Below are positions 46,385 to 55,087 of a DNA stretch of 64,000 nucleotides, piece by piece. This DNA is from Pandoraea aquatica (GTDB lineage: Bacteria; Pseudomonadota; Gammaproteobacteria; Burkholderiales; Burkholderiaceae): positions 1 through 64,000 of the forward strand of contig NZ_CABPSN010000010.1 of NCBI RefSeq assembly GCF_902459565.1, given 5' to 3'. Both the position numbers and the translations under genes were made by a program. The notes under the pieces were generated by a model. It had not been told where the DNA came from. It did no database searches and worked only from the letters and a program-made list of their open reading frames with translations. Every line of letters starts with the position of its first letter. Position 1 is the first letter of the stretch.

Positions 46385-46969
46385 TCAGGGACGTGCGTCC
46401 GAGGCTTCGGACATGACATTGATCGCCAACTCCGTCATGGCCTGTTCGACGCTCGACGCAAATTCGGCGAAATCCGTTGCCGGATGCAAGGTTCCGCCGT
46501 GACGGATGACATCGTCGGACAGGGTGATCGCGGGGGCCGTTGTGACGACACGCATTTTCAGCGCTTGGGCGACCTGTCGCAGTTGGCTGGCGCACTTGGT
46601 GCCGCCGTGCCCGCCGTAGGTCACGATGGCCGTGGGCTTATCCCGCCATTCGAAATACAGGTGATCGATCGCGTTTTTTAGCGCTGCTGGATAGCCCCAG
46701 TTGTACTGCGGCGTGACAAGAACCACCGCGTCGCACGCAGCGATCTTCTCGCTCCACGCGCGCGTGTGTGGTTGAACATAGGGGGCCCCCGTGGCAGGCA
46801 GTCCCGGCTCGTCGTCAAGCGGAAGGTGCCATGCTTTGAGATCGACGATCTCGTAAGTCAGATCCGTGCACGTCTGGCCGATGTCGGCAATCCATTGCGC
46901 GATCGCGGGGCAGTTTCGGCCTGCGCGTGTGCTGCCCATGATAAGGAGCACCCGTTTTGTTTCTCTCAT
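46385..46969 (-). CDS. NADPH-dependent FMN reductase-like flavoprotein
   Basis: 194 residues. Flavodoxin-like fold: LIMGSTRAGRNCPAIAQWI is the phosphate-binding loop, VLVTPQYNWGYPAALKNAIDHL the FMN-ring motif and TYGGHGGTKCASQLR a third flavin contact. Relatives reduce FMN, quinones, chromate or azo dyes. It follows the MFS exporter gene after three bases on the same strand, forming a two-gene unit. Confidence 0.9.
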   Translation of the reverse strand: MRETKRVLLIMGSTRAGRNCPAIAQWIADIGQTCTDLTYEIVDLKAWHLPLDDEPGLPATGAPYVQPHTRAWSEKIAACDAVVLVTPQYNWGYPAALKNAIDHLYFEWRDKPTAIVTYGGHGGTKCASQLRQVAQALKMRVVTTAPAITLSDDVIRHGGTLHPATDFAEFASSVEQAMTELAINVMSEASDARP

Positions 46970-46972
46970 CGT

Positions 46973-48583
46973 TCATCCTTTGGATGGTGGGGGGGACATC
47001 AGAGGGACGAAGCACAGAGCCACCAGCCCAACAGACGCCATGAAGACGAAGGCGTCTGCATAGGCGAGGGTTCTCGCTTGCCTTATCGCGGTCTCAGCGA
47101 GTAGCGCTTCGGCTGCGCTGCGCGCCTGTGTCGCCGACATCCCGCGCTGCATCAACAGGGTGGTGGCGGACGTCATCCATTCGTTGACTTGCACGGACGC
47201 CGAGTACAGGAAGTCGAACAAGCGGCTCGAATGCAATTGCTCGCGCCATGCCAATACGACGGTCACGAGCGTCACACCCAGTGACATCCCAAATTGGCGG
47301 AACGTCATGTACACGGCGACCGCGTCCAGTTGTAGATCTTGCGGCAATCGGGCGACCGTCCCGCTGGCGAGCGCTGACAATACCGGCGAAAGACAGAAGG
47401 CATAGAGGATGAGCGGTAGCGCGAAATATCCATACGGCGTGTCTGTCGTGATCAGACGTGACATCAGCGACATGGATACCGTCAGAAGGATAAAGGCGAA
47501 TGCGAGTACCTTGCGTGGCCCGAATTTGCCGACCGAGCGCGTCACCAGTGGGCGAATGGCCGCAGCCGTCAATGCATACACACACAGAATCCGGCCCGTA
47601 TGGGTAGCGTCGAGTCCTGGCGAATAAACGGTTCGCAGGAACTCCGGCAGTGCATACGTGCTGCCGGATACGACGATGCCGGCAAGCACCCCTAGGACAA
47701 CGGAGGCGGCGACATCGCGGTGTCGAAGCAGATCGAGACGATGCAGCCGGACGTTGTTGCGATGATGCAGTTGCCATCCGACGAACAAGACGAAAGCCGA
47801 GATCGCAGCCCAGGCCAGTATGCGAATTTCCGGTGAGCCGAACCAGTCCATCGCCTGCCCCCGGGTCATGACCACTTGCGTGCAAACGAGCGCTACTGCG
47901 AGGAGCAGAAGTCCGGGCATGTCGATGCCTCGGGCGCGTACATCGGTTGGGCGGACAACCTTGGGATAGTGGCGAAGGAGTAGCCCAATGGCCGCGACAG
48001 CGACGACGATATTCGGCACGAAAAGCCATCGCCAGGTGTATCGGTCGGTCACGTATCCGCTCAACAGCAATCCGGCCGCCGTCGACAGATAGATCATGAT
48101 GGAGATGCGCATCATCGATACGCTGCGTCGAGGCCGGGGAATCAACAGATAGACGCTGCCCCGCCACCACATCGCCAGGCCCGCACCGGCAAACCCCGAG
48201 ACGGTACGCCACATCAGCATCGTTCCGAAATCGGTGGCGAATGCGCAGCCCATCGATGCAATCGCGAACAATCCGATGCTCCCCAGGATGTATCGCAAAT
48301 AGCCGACATAGCCGGCGAGCCAGATGGAAACGGCCATCCCCCAGAACAACGATGCGCTGAACGCGATCAGAAGCCAACTGGCTTCATCGTGCGACACACC
48401 GAATGAGCCTGCCATGTCGGGCAGCACGAGATTGACGGCATCGAACGTATAGAACTCCATCCATGCCGCCAGTCCGAGCCCGGCGAGAAGTCCCGTCTGC
48501 TTTCCATCCACGTGCGACACAGGCGGCGTAGCGGGCGACAGGTCGCCGGTTGCGGGAGCGGAGGGAGGGGAAAGAGGCAGCAT
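46973..48583 (-). CDS. DHA2-type MFS multidrug exporter (EmrB-like)
   Basis: 536 residues from ATG 48583 (a GTG start at 48643 would add 20). Fourteen-segment MFS: FTFDAVNLVLPDMAGSFGVS replaces the usual first-helix motif D1, WLAGYVGYLRYILGSIGLFAI carries motif A variant, and SVGKFGPRKVLAFAFILL the second-half motif A. Such exporters expel drugs and aromatic toxins. It is divergent from a LysR regulator and upstream of the FMN reductase. Confidence 0.88.
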   Translation of the reverse strand: MLPLSPPSAPATGDLSPATPPVSHVDGKQTGLLAGLGLAAWMEFYTFDAVNLVLPDMAGSFGVSHDEASWLLIAFSASLFWGMAVSIWLAGYVGYLRYILGSIGLFAIASMGCAFATDFGTMLMWRTVSGFAGAGLAMWWRGSVYLLIPRPRRSVSMMRISIMIYLSTAAGLLLSGYVTDRYTWRWLFVPNIVVAVAAIGLLLRHYPKVVRPTDVRARGIDMPGLLLLAVALVCTQVVMTRGQAMDWFGSPEIRILAWAAISAFVLFVGWQLHHRNNVRLHRLDLLRHRDVAASVVLGVLAGIVVSGSTYALPEFLRTVYSPGLDATHTGRILCVYALTAAAIRPLVTRSVGKFGPRKVLAFAFILLTVSMSLMSRLITTDTPYGYFALPLILYAFCLSPVLSALASGTVARLPQDLQLDAVAVYMTFRQFGMSLGVTLVTVVLAWREQLHSSRLFDFLYSASVQVNEWMTSATTLLMQRGMSATQARSAAEALLAETAIRQARTLAYADAFVFMASVGLVALCFVPLMSPPPSKG

Positions 48584-48765
48584 ATTTGTGGAATTCGGAA
48601 ATAACCAAGCCGAGGCGTCATATTGAATCGCTCGTGATGCCACCGAAACCTATGGATTTGCATGGCTTATTTCCGATAAGTGGAAATATAGAGCCTTCGG
48701 TGCTAGCATCCTTTCCGATAAATACGCGGTTAGCCTGTGGCAATGCCATCCGACGGGAGACGGCC

Positions 48766-49683
48766 TTGGACTCGATTTCTGAACTGGCGCTTTTTCAGGC
48801 GATTGTGGAGAGCGGTGGCATTTCGCGCGCTGCTGTTGCGTTGCGTTCCTCGCCTGCGGCGGTGAGCCGACGTCTGAGGCAACTGGAAACGCGCCTGGGC
48901 GTTTGTCTGGCGAATCGCAGCACGCGGCGATTCAATCTCACTGACGAAGGGTTGTTGCTGTACGAGCGCGCGGTGGCGATTCTGGAGTCGGTTCGCGATG
49001 TCGAGTCCGAAGTGTCTTCGCGGGGCACGGTTGCTCGCGGTCTCTTGCGGGTCAGTGCGCCGTCGGATCTGGGACGTCGACGGCTATCGACGTTGCTGGC
49101 GCAATTTGCACGCCTCCACCCCGGCCTTGAAATCACATTGTTTCTATCTGACGCAGGCGTCGAAAACATGCTCGACGGCTGTGACGTCGTGCTGCGTTTC
49201 GGCTTGCCGGGCGATGAAGGCATGGTCGCCCGCAAAGTCGCATCGTCGGAGATGCTGCTGGTGGCTGCACCGTCTTACCTTGATCGGCATGGTGCTCCGG
49301 CAACCCCGGAAGCACTGAGCGCTCACAATTGCCTGCGATTGTTCCGGCGGAATCGGGTTCGGGGGACGTGGCGATTTATGCAGGAAGAAGGACTATCGGA
49401 CGTTGAGGTCACCGGTGCATTGGCCAGTGCCGATGGGGCGATGTTGCGCGAGTGGGCGCTGGCGGGCGAGGGTATTTCCTGCGAGGCGGCGTGGGACGTC
49501 GAGGAGGACGTCGCGTCGGGACGGCTGGTCCGCTTGCTCCCGTCGCACCCGATGCAGCGCATCGATCTCTACGTCGTATTTGCGCCCGGAAACCCCGTGC
49601 CACCCCGGATTCGGCTTCTGGTCGATTTCCTGATCCACGAGTTTGGTGATGAACTCCAACGTCTTAAGGGGGCGCGTAGCTGA
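48766..49683 (+). CDS. LysR-family transcriptional regulator
   Basis: 305 residues from a TTG start at 48766 with GGGAGA eight to ten bases before it; this puts the usual DSISELALFQAIVESGG at the N-terminus. The helix-turn-helix is ISRAAVALRSSPAAVSRRLRQLETRLG, then the LNRSTRRFNLTDEG-type segment (here NRSTRRFNLTDEG). The effector domain follows with VSAPSDLGRRRL and FLSDAGVENML. Divergent from the MFS exporter and probably its regulator. Longer in-frame starts run into the divergent promoter region. Confidence 0.88.
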   Translation: MDSISELALFQAIVESGGISRAAVALRSSPAAVSRRLRQLETRLGVCLANRSTRRFNLTDEGLLLYERAVAILESVRDVESEVSSRGTVARGLLRVSAPSDLGRRRLSTLLAQFARLHPGLEITLFLSDAGVENMLDGCDVVLRFGLPGDEGMVARKVASSEMLLVAAPSYLDRHGAPATPEALSAHNCLRLFRRNRVRGTWRFMQEEGLSDVEVTGALASADGAMLREWALAGEGISCEAAWDVEEDVASGRLVRLLPSHPMQRIDLYVVFAPGNPVPPRIRLLVDFLIHEFGDELQRLKGARS

Positions 49684-49901
49684 GCGTGGGTAAGTGTGGG
49701 TGGTAAGCATGATTTCTCGCGTGCCTCTGTCACCGGAGCCGCCAGAGGTTGCGCCGACCGCACATATAAAGGGGCCTCTGAGCCGTATGCCTGCTGGCAC
49801 GGACATTGCGGCGTGGTAGGATCGGGCGCATCCACGTGATTCAGATCGTGGCTTCGATCCAATCCGGGCTCGCCGCACGGCGGGAACATCAGGAGGCCAG
49901 T

Positions 49902-50528
49902 ATGTCTGCAGAGCAGAAGACGTCGCATCGCGGGTTCACCATCATCACCGTTCTCGAACGCCTCTCGAAGGGCCGCGCGCGGCTCTCAGCGAAGGTGCTC
50001 GCCAGCGACGAAGATCATAAGCGGCGTCTCGGCGGAAAGAAGCTGTTGCAGGCCAAGCGCTGGTTCGATCACTTTGCCGACGATCTGGCCGCCCCCGTCA
50101 TCGCAGGCCTCAAACACACCATCGACCTTGAACTGGCTGCGGCTGCAAAGGCTGCGCCGAAGACGGCGGCGAAGCCCGCGGGCGCTGCCGCGGGTGCGAG
50201 TGCGGGAAAGGTTGCGAAGGTCACGAAAGTTGATAAAGCCGCGAAGGCCCCCAAGGCGTCGAAACCTGCAAAACCGGCCAAGCCGGTGAAGGTCACCAAG
50301 GTAGAGAAGGTGGCTGAAAAGGGCGCACCGAAGTCGGTCAAACCCGCCAAGGCGGCGAAGGCAGACACCCCGAAAGCCAAAGCACCCGCAAAATCGGCCG
50401 TCGCAGCGAAGCCGGTGAATGGCACCGCAACGGCGGCGAACGGTGTTGCGAAGCCGGTGGCCAGCGGTGTGGCGGCAGCGGCTCGCAAGCGTGCGGCGAC
50501 GGCTGCATCTAAAGCCCCCGCTCGCTAA
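49902..50528 (+). CDS. Histone H1-like protein with Lys/Ala/Pro-rich tail
   Basis: 208 residues from ATG 49902, which follows GGAGG. The N-terminal ~80 residues are an ordinary mixed domain (HRGFTIITVLERLSKGRARL, KKLLQAKRWFDHFADDLAAP). The remainder is low complexity, almost only Lys, Ala, Pro, Val and Thr, with repeated KPAKPAK and KVTKV units, resembling H1-like proteins (AlgP, HctB, BpH1). Such tails bind DNA or RNA non-specifically. It stands alone. Confidence 0.78.
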   Translation: MSAEQKTSHRGFTIITVLERLSKGRARLSAKVLASDEDHKRRLGGKKLLQAKRWFDHFADDLAAPVIAGLKHTIDLELAAAAKAAPKTAAKPAGAAAGASAGKVAKVTKVDKAAKAPKASKPAKPAKPVKVTKVEKVAEKGAPKSVKPAKAAKADTPKAKAPAKSAVAAKPVNGTATAANGVAKPVASGVAAAARKRAATAASKAPAR

Positions 50529-50944
50529 TTTCGCGCCGCTCGTGCGGCGAAAGCGATGGCGAAAACGGCGCATGCCTACGGGTGATGCGCCGTTTTTCAT
50601 TGCATCGTTGAATCGTGGTTGGGTGGATATCGCCGGACCATGATGGGACATATCACGGTGTCCGAAACCTTCGTGGCACACGTCGCATATGTTTGTTATT
50701 TCATGTGTTGCGATTGCACCACTTACGTGCGAATTGTGTCGCTACCGTGTCAGAATGCATCCGCTTGCAAACGACCCGCGGTGCTTTTCCTTCATATGGA
50801 AAGCACCGCGTGTCATTTGGTGAGTACTCCATTGCATATGCGGTTGCAGCATCCTCGTCGCACAGATCGAGGCAGCCGACATTGACAGTGGACGCCCGCA
50901 CCGGCGGGCCAAAAAATATAAGACCACTATCAAAGAGGATAAAG
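50529..50944 (+). promoter_or_regulatory. Porin upstream region with a long hairpin
   Basis: 416 bases without a gene. At 50777-50810 a 13-bp stem (CGCGGTGCTTT-type arm, one bulged T) encloses the loop TTCATAT. No T-run follows, so it is more likely part of a 5' leader or a regulator site than a terminator. AT-rich words such as TATTTCATGTG lie to the left. AAAGAGGATAAAG before 50945 is the porin ribosome site. Confidence 0.5.
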
Positions 50945-52126
50945 ATGAAGCGCTTCCAACTCACGGCCCTGGCTGCTGCCAGCTTCGCCGTTGCCGCTCC
51001 GGCAATGGCCCAGAGCAGCACGAACGTCACGCTGTACGGTGTGATCGACGCGGGCGTTGCTTACGTCAACAACGTCGCCACCGGTCTGAACGCCAAGGGT
51101 GCACACAACTTCCAGGCCGTGAGCGGCATTGGTCAGGGCAACCGTTGGGGCCTGAAGGGCACGGAAGATCTGGGCGGCGGTCTGAAGGCCGTGTTCGTGC
51201 TGGAGAACGGTTTTAACCTGATGAACGGCACGATGCTGCAAAACAGCCGCATGTTCGGTCGTCAGGCCTATGTGGGTCTGCAAAGCGCACAGGCAGGCAC
51301 GGTCTCGATCGGTCGTCAGTACGACTCCGTGGTCGACTTCGTGAGCCCGATCACGTCGGCCAAGCAGTGGGCCACGCAGTACGGCGCGCACATCGGCGAC
51401 ATCGACAACCTGTACAACTCGTTCCGCGTCAGCAACTCGATCAAGTACACGAGCGCGAACTACAGCGGCTTCTCGTTCGGCGCACTGTACGGCTTCAGCA
51501 ATCAGCCGAACACCGGCGGCGGCACGGGCTTCTCGAACAATAACGCGTTCAGCATCGGCGCTGGCTATGCCAACGGTCCGCTGACGGCAGCGCTCGCCTA
51601 CATGCACCTGTCCAGCCCGGGCACGGGCAATGCCAACGGCGCGGTCTCGAACGACTATTCGAGCGCCACGGACATCTTCTACACGAGTGCCGTCGACAAG
51701 CACGACATCGCTGCGGCGGGTGTTTCGTATGCGATCCAGGCGGCAACGGTTGGCTTCGTGTACAGCTATGCCAAGGTGAACTACGTCAATCAATCGTCGA
51801 TTCGTGTGAACACCTTCGAACTGAACGGCAAGTACCAGTTCACGCCGCGTCTGCTGGCCGGTCTGGCGTTCGTCTACAGCGATGGCAGCGTGAGCGGCGC
51901 GACGGCACTGTCGGGTATCAGCAAGGGCACGAAGCCGCGCTGGTTCCAGGTCAATGCCGGCACGACCTATTCGTTCAGCAAGCGCACCGAGACGTACCTG
52001 AACGGCGTGTACCAGCGCGCTACGGGTGACGCTGTGGTTGCCGCGATCGACAACGTGGGTGGCCCGACGGGCACCGGCGCACAGTCGCAGATCGCCGTGA
52101 TCGCAGGCGTGCGTCACAAGTTCTAA
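50945..52126 (+). CDS. Gram-negative general porin
   Basis: 393 residues from ATG 50945. Signal peptide MKRFQLTALAAASFAVAAPA ending AMAQSS, then a beta-barrel with alternating pattern: VTLYGVIDAGVAYVNN opens it, GNRWGLKGTEDLGGGLKAVF and GRQAYVGLQSAQAGTVSIGR are conserved porin strands, and the last residue is phenylalanine (VIAGVRHKF), the outer-membrane assembly signal. It is of the trimeric 16-strand type common in Burkholderiaceae. GC-ending codons suggest high expression. Confidence 0.95.
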   Translation: MKRFQLTALAAASFAVAAPAMAQSSTNVTLYGVIDAGVAYVNNVATGLNAKGAHNFQAVSGIGQGNRWGLKGTEDLGGGLKAVFVLENGFNLMNGTMLQNSRMFGRQAYVGLQSAQAGTVSIGRQYDSVVDFVSPITSAKQWATQYGAHIGDIDNLYNSFRVSNSIKYTSANYSGFSFGALYGFSNQPNTGGGTGFSNNNAFSIGAGYANGPLTAALAYMHLSSPGTGNANGAVSNDYSSATDIFYTSAVDKHDIAAAGVSYAIQAATVGFVYSYAKVNYVNQSSIRVNTFELNGKYQFTPRLLAGLAFVYSDGSVSGATALSGISKGTKPRWFQVNAGTTYSFSKRTETYLNGVYQRATGDAVVAAIDNVGGPTGTGAQSQIAVIAGVRHKF

Positions 52127-52222
52127 GCAGGTTTTTGCTTGCATTCGGGCGGCGTTCGACGCCGTCCGGCGGTGCAAAACCCGACTGAGGGGGACGGGCA
52201 TCTGATGCCGTTTCCTACCGGT

Positions 52223-52256
52223 GACGGGCCCCTCCAGCACGCTGGCGGGGCCCGTC
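52223..52256 (+). terminator. Strong GC hairpin after the porin gene
   Basis: GACGGGCCCC (52223-52232) and GGGGCCCGTC (52247-52256) pair perfectly, and CCAGC/GCTGG pair inside. No T-run follows; it likely ends or protects the porin transcript. Confidence 0.55.
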
Positions 52257-52615
52257 GTACGTAGAGGAACGTCAAAACGTGTGCATCTGACGTCCTTTCT
52301 GTGTATAATCACGACCTTGTCCAAATTATGGGCATTGCGGGAAGTGGGGCTCACTGACGAACGATGAGCATGCCGCTTCGCCATCAATCAACCGTTCAGC
52401 CAGTCTGGAAGGCGCGATACCAGGTATCGATTGCCAATCGGGAGATCGCAGAGGAGGTGAGTCGCGGTCCCGCCGGATGTGGTGTAGTGCAGTCCGTAGC
52501 AAGTCCGTTCGTCGCGCCTGGCAGGGGGAATCTCCGGCAGGGCGGGGAATGGTGTCTTTGCGCGGTAAATCAAATTTACGGCTCTTCGGGGCCGAAACAC
52601 TATTCGAGATATTGC
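52257..52615 (+). promoter_or_regulatory. rpsU promoter and long leader
   Basis: No gene in 359 bases. A consensus TATAAT lies at 52304-52309 (only a poor -35 GTGCAT at 52281 with 17-base spacing). If used, it gives a leader of about 300 bases before rpsU, unusually long for a ribosomal-protein gene. I find no recognised riboswitch in it. Confidence 0.5.
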
Positions 52616-52828
52616 ATGACCAAGATCGTTATCAAAGACGGTGAACCCGTTGAAGTTGCACTGCGTCGTTTCCGCCGCGCTATCGACGGCACGGGCCTGA
52701 TCAAGGAAGTCAAGGCACGCGCTGCTTACGAAAAGCCGACGGCTGAACGCAAGCGCAAGAAGGCTGCTGCCGTGGCCCGTCTGCGTAAGCGTCTGCGCAG
52801 CCAAACGCTGAAGAAGAAGATGTACTAA
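52616..52828 (+). CDS. rpsU: 30S ribosomal protein bS21
   Basis: 70 residues, normal length. [20 protein letters not shown] begins the family, and the strongly basic C-terminus ([16 protein letters not shown]) ends in KKKMY. bS21 binds near the 3' end of 16S rRNA in the 30S platform. The start at 52616 is fixed by family alignment; upstream in-frame codons are leader. A terminator follows directly. Confidence 0.97.
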   Translation: MTKIVIKDGEPVEVALRRFRRAIDGTGLIKEVKARAAYEKPTAERKRKKAAAVARLRKRLRSQTLKKKMY

Positions 52829-52870
52829 GCACGCCGTTGCGCCGTTCAGGCGCAATGCAGTGCGAAGTCG

Positions 52871-52898
52871 AAAAACCCGCCAAACGGCGGGTTTTTTT
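52871..52898 (+). terminator. Intrinsic terminator after rpsU
   Basis: CCCGCC (52876-52881), loop AAAC, GGCGGG (52886-52891), then seven T, with five A on the left. Confidence 0.92.
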
Positions 52899-52992
52899 AT
52901 GGGCAGGCGAAGTGAGCCGGTTTGCTACACTCTTGTGCATCGCAACGGCCGCATCGCGCCGCGAACATCCCCTCATTCCCCACAATAAGCTG

Positions 52993-53466
52993 ATGAAAAC
53001 GTTGACTTTTGCCGCGCTCGACGCGCTGACCGAACAAGCCACGCAATCGCCCCGTGCGCGCATGAATCAGAACCTGCACGAGTCGCTCGACGATTCGATC
53101 CAGCGACTGGCGATTGCGATGGAGCCTTCGACGTACATTCGTCCGCACCTGCATCACCATACGTGGGAGTTGCTGACGGCGCTGCGCGGTCGCTTTGTCG
53201 TGCTGACGTTCGATGCGGATGGCGTCGTGATCGACCGCAAGGTGCTCGGCGAGGACACGAGTGTGATCGAAAGCCCGATCAAGACACACCACACGGTGCT
53301 GTCGCTCGATCCGGGGGCGGTGATCTTCGAGGTGAAGCACGGTCCGTATCGTCCGTTCGTCGAAGCGGATTACGCCGATTGGTCGGCGCCGGCGGATACC
53401 CCGGAAGCCGCAGCGTTCATGGAGTGGGTCAAGACGGCACAGGTCGGTGACCGCTGGGCGGCCTAA
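52993..53466 (+). CDS. WbuC-like cupin-fold metalloprotein
   Basis: 157 residues from ATG 52993. N-terminal RARMNQNLHESLDDSIQRLA and the cupin core YIRPHLHHHTWELLTALRGRF with clustered His, then TSVIESPIKTHHTVLSLDPGAVIFEVKHGPY, match the WbuC family of small cupins often linked to surface polysaccharide loci. Function is not established. The downstream neighbour is a convergent glycosyltransferase-like gene, which agrees with a cell-surface context only loosely. Confidence 0.8.
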   Translation: MKTLTFAALDALTEQATQSPRARMNQNLHESLDDSIQRLAIAMEPSTYIRPHLHHHTWELLTALRGRFVVLTFDADGVVIDRKVLGEDTSVIESPIKTHHTVLSLDPGAVIFEVKHGPYRPFVEADYADWSAPADTPEAAAFMEWVKTAQVGDRWAA

Positions 53467-53548
53467 CGTCTAGCGTTCGCCCTGTTGAGGCTTGCTGAGG
53501 GTCAGGCGACGAGACGCATTTAGACGGCGCCGTCGCCCCGCTGACGAA

Positions 53549-54577
53549 TCAGCGGGTCCAGCCCTGAAACTCGGTGGCCATCGCGAGTAGCGCTTTCGCG
53601 GCGGTGTCCACTTTGCCGGGCCAGTCGTGCGAGACGGGCAGCGCTCGGAACCCGTCCGTGTCGGCGGGATGACTCAGACTTTCCGGGCTGAAATGCGTGT
53701 CGTAACGATCAAAACGATCGTCATGACGCGCTGATCCCGATAGCGCTGTTCGTGTCGCACCCAGATACCACACCGGCACCCCAAGGCCTTCGGCCAGATG
53801 GGCGTGTCCGGCATCCAGCGCGATCACCAGATCGAGGTTGTCGATGAGCGATGCCTCATCGGCCAGATCGTCGCAGTCCGTGCGCCAGTCGATCCAGTCG
53901 ACCGATTCCGGCGGCACAGCGTCGAATACCCCATCCCCTTCCTGACCCAGCGGTACCCAGGAAACACCCGGCACGCGCAGAAGCGGTGCAAGCGACGTCA
54001 GGCGCGAGGCGTTCAGTGACGTCCCCGTCAGTCCGATACTGTCGAGCGCATTCAGCCCAGCAAACCCCACGCAGAAGCCGTGTTGTGCGGCGGCTGCCAG
54101 CCGGTCGCGCCAATGCCGCGCGGGGACGGCCGATACACGCAGGAACGGACGTCCGGCGTGGGCATGAGCAGCTTGCGGACCTAGTGTGCGGGCCAGCGAG
54201 CTGAGCGGGCAGCGCAGATCCCAGTCTGAGACGTCGCGCGGCATACGCGAAAGGACGACGACGCGCTCTCCCATCGACCATTCGATCAGACGCCGTATGT
54301 TCGCCGGGCCGACAAAGCCGACTTTTCCGAAGCGTGCGGACGCGACTTCCAGATGCCTGAGCTGGCTGACCAGATCGCTGTCGTGCTCGTTGCCGATAAC
54401 TAAAAGATGCTGATGGAGCGTATCGCCGCCACCGGTCCAGTTGGGCAGCGGGCAGTCCGGATGTGGGCTGAGCGCAGCACCCACTTGAGCCCAGGCGTGG
54501 GCGATGACGTTGGCGGTGGGGGCGTCGCCGGCGTTGGGTGTCGTAAGCGGGACAGCGCGCTGCGAAGGCTTCGTCAT
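53549..54577 (-). CDS. Glycosyltransferase-9-like (GT-B fold) protein
   Basis: 342 residues from ATG 54577 (AGGA five to six bases before it); a frame runs back to 54652. The C-terminal part carries DCDDLADEASLIDNLDLVIALDAGHAHLAEG split over residues ~240-275, followed by GVPVWYLGA; this is the nucleotide-sugar/donor motif of heptosyltransferase-like GT9 domains often fused to TPR repeats. The N-terminal half is divergent and no TPRs are seen. Donor and acceptor are unknown. Confidence 0.72.
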   Translation of the reverse strand: MTKPSQRAVPLTTPNAGDAPTANVIAHAWAQVGAALSPHPDCPLPNWTGGGDTLHQHLLVIGNEHDSDLVSQLRHLEVASARFGKVGFVGPANIRRLIEWSMGERVVVLSRMPRDVSDWDLRCPLSSLARTLGPQAAHAHAGRPFLRVSAVPARHWRDRLAAAAQHGFCVGFAGLNALDSIGLTGTSLNASRLTSLAPLLRVPGVSWVPLGQEGDGVFDAVPPESVDWIDWRTDCDDLADEASLIDNLDLVIALDAGHAHLAEGLGVPVWYLGATRTALSGSARHDDRFDRYDTHFSPESLSHPADTDGFRALPVSHDWPGKVDTAAKALLAMATEFQGWTR

Positions 54578-55087
54578 ACGAATCCTGGCATCGAGAAAGG
54601 ACAAGGAATAGCGGGATTGCGCGGTCGGGCGGCGAGCGCGGCGACGCAACACCTACGAAACACCTGGGTCTTGCTAATGAAATGCTTAGGTATTGCTCAG
54701 CTAACGGCTTTGCAAATGGCTTGGGTCATACGCAAGCGATGGCACAGGCCAAAACTTAGGCAGCAACGTAGGCACTTTGGGGGGAGGGCACGTGCGGAAT
54801 GATAGTGGAGCGGGGATTGGCAGATAGGCGATTGCCTTTGCCGACGGGGCCAATCCGTTTGCTGGACGGCAAAATATTTGAGATTTGAGGCGGGTGGAAC
54901 CGGGCGGAGCACTTCGGGGGAGTAGGACGCGCCAGCTTGGGTGTGGCGATGCAATAGGGCGCTAGCGAGCGCCGAGGTGGCAAGCGTCGAGGAGATGAGT
55001 CCGGAGACGCGGGCTGGCGAACATAAGACTGTCCCTCAAACCTGCCGAAAAGACAGGTTTGAGGGGTGGTCAATCGCACAAGCGTGA
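54578..55087. other. Gene-poor stretch with a 12-bp hairpin
   Basis: 510 bases in which I see no credible gene on either strand. Its right end holds a perfect 12-bp inverted repeat, CCCTCAAACCTG (55034-55045) and its complement (55055-55066), with a 9-base loop, directly after the stop of the minus-strand lipoprotein gene and so a probable transcript end, although no T-run is present. Confidence 0.5.

Noticed and set aside
50930-52387. 485-codon minus-strand frame opposite the porin
   Set aside because: Shadow frame caused by porin codon bias; no recognisable motif.
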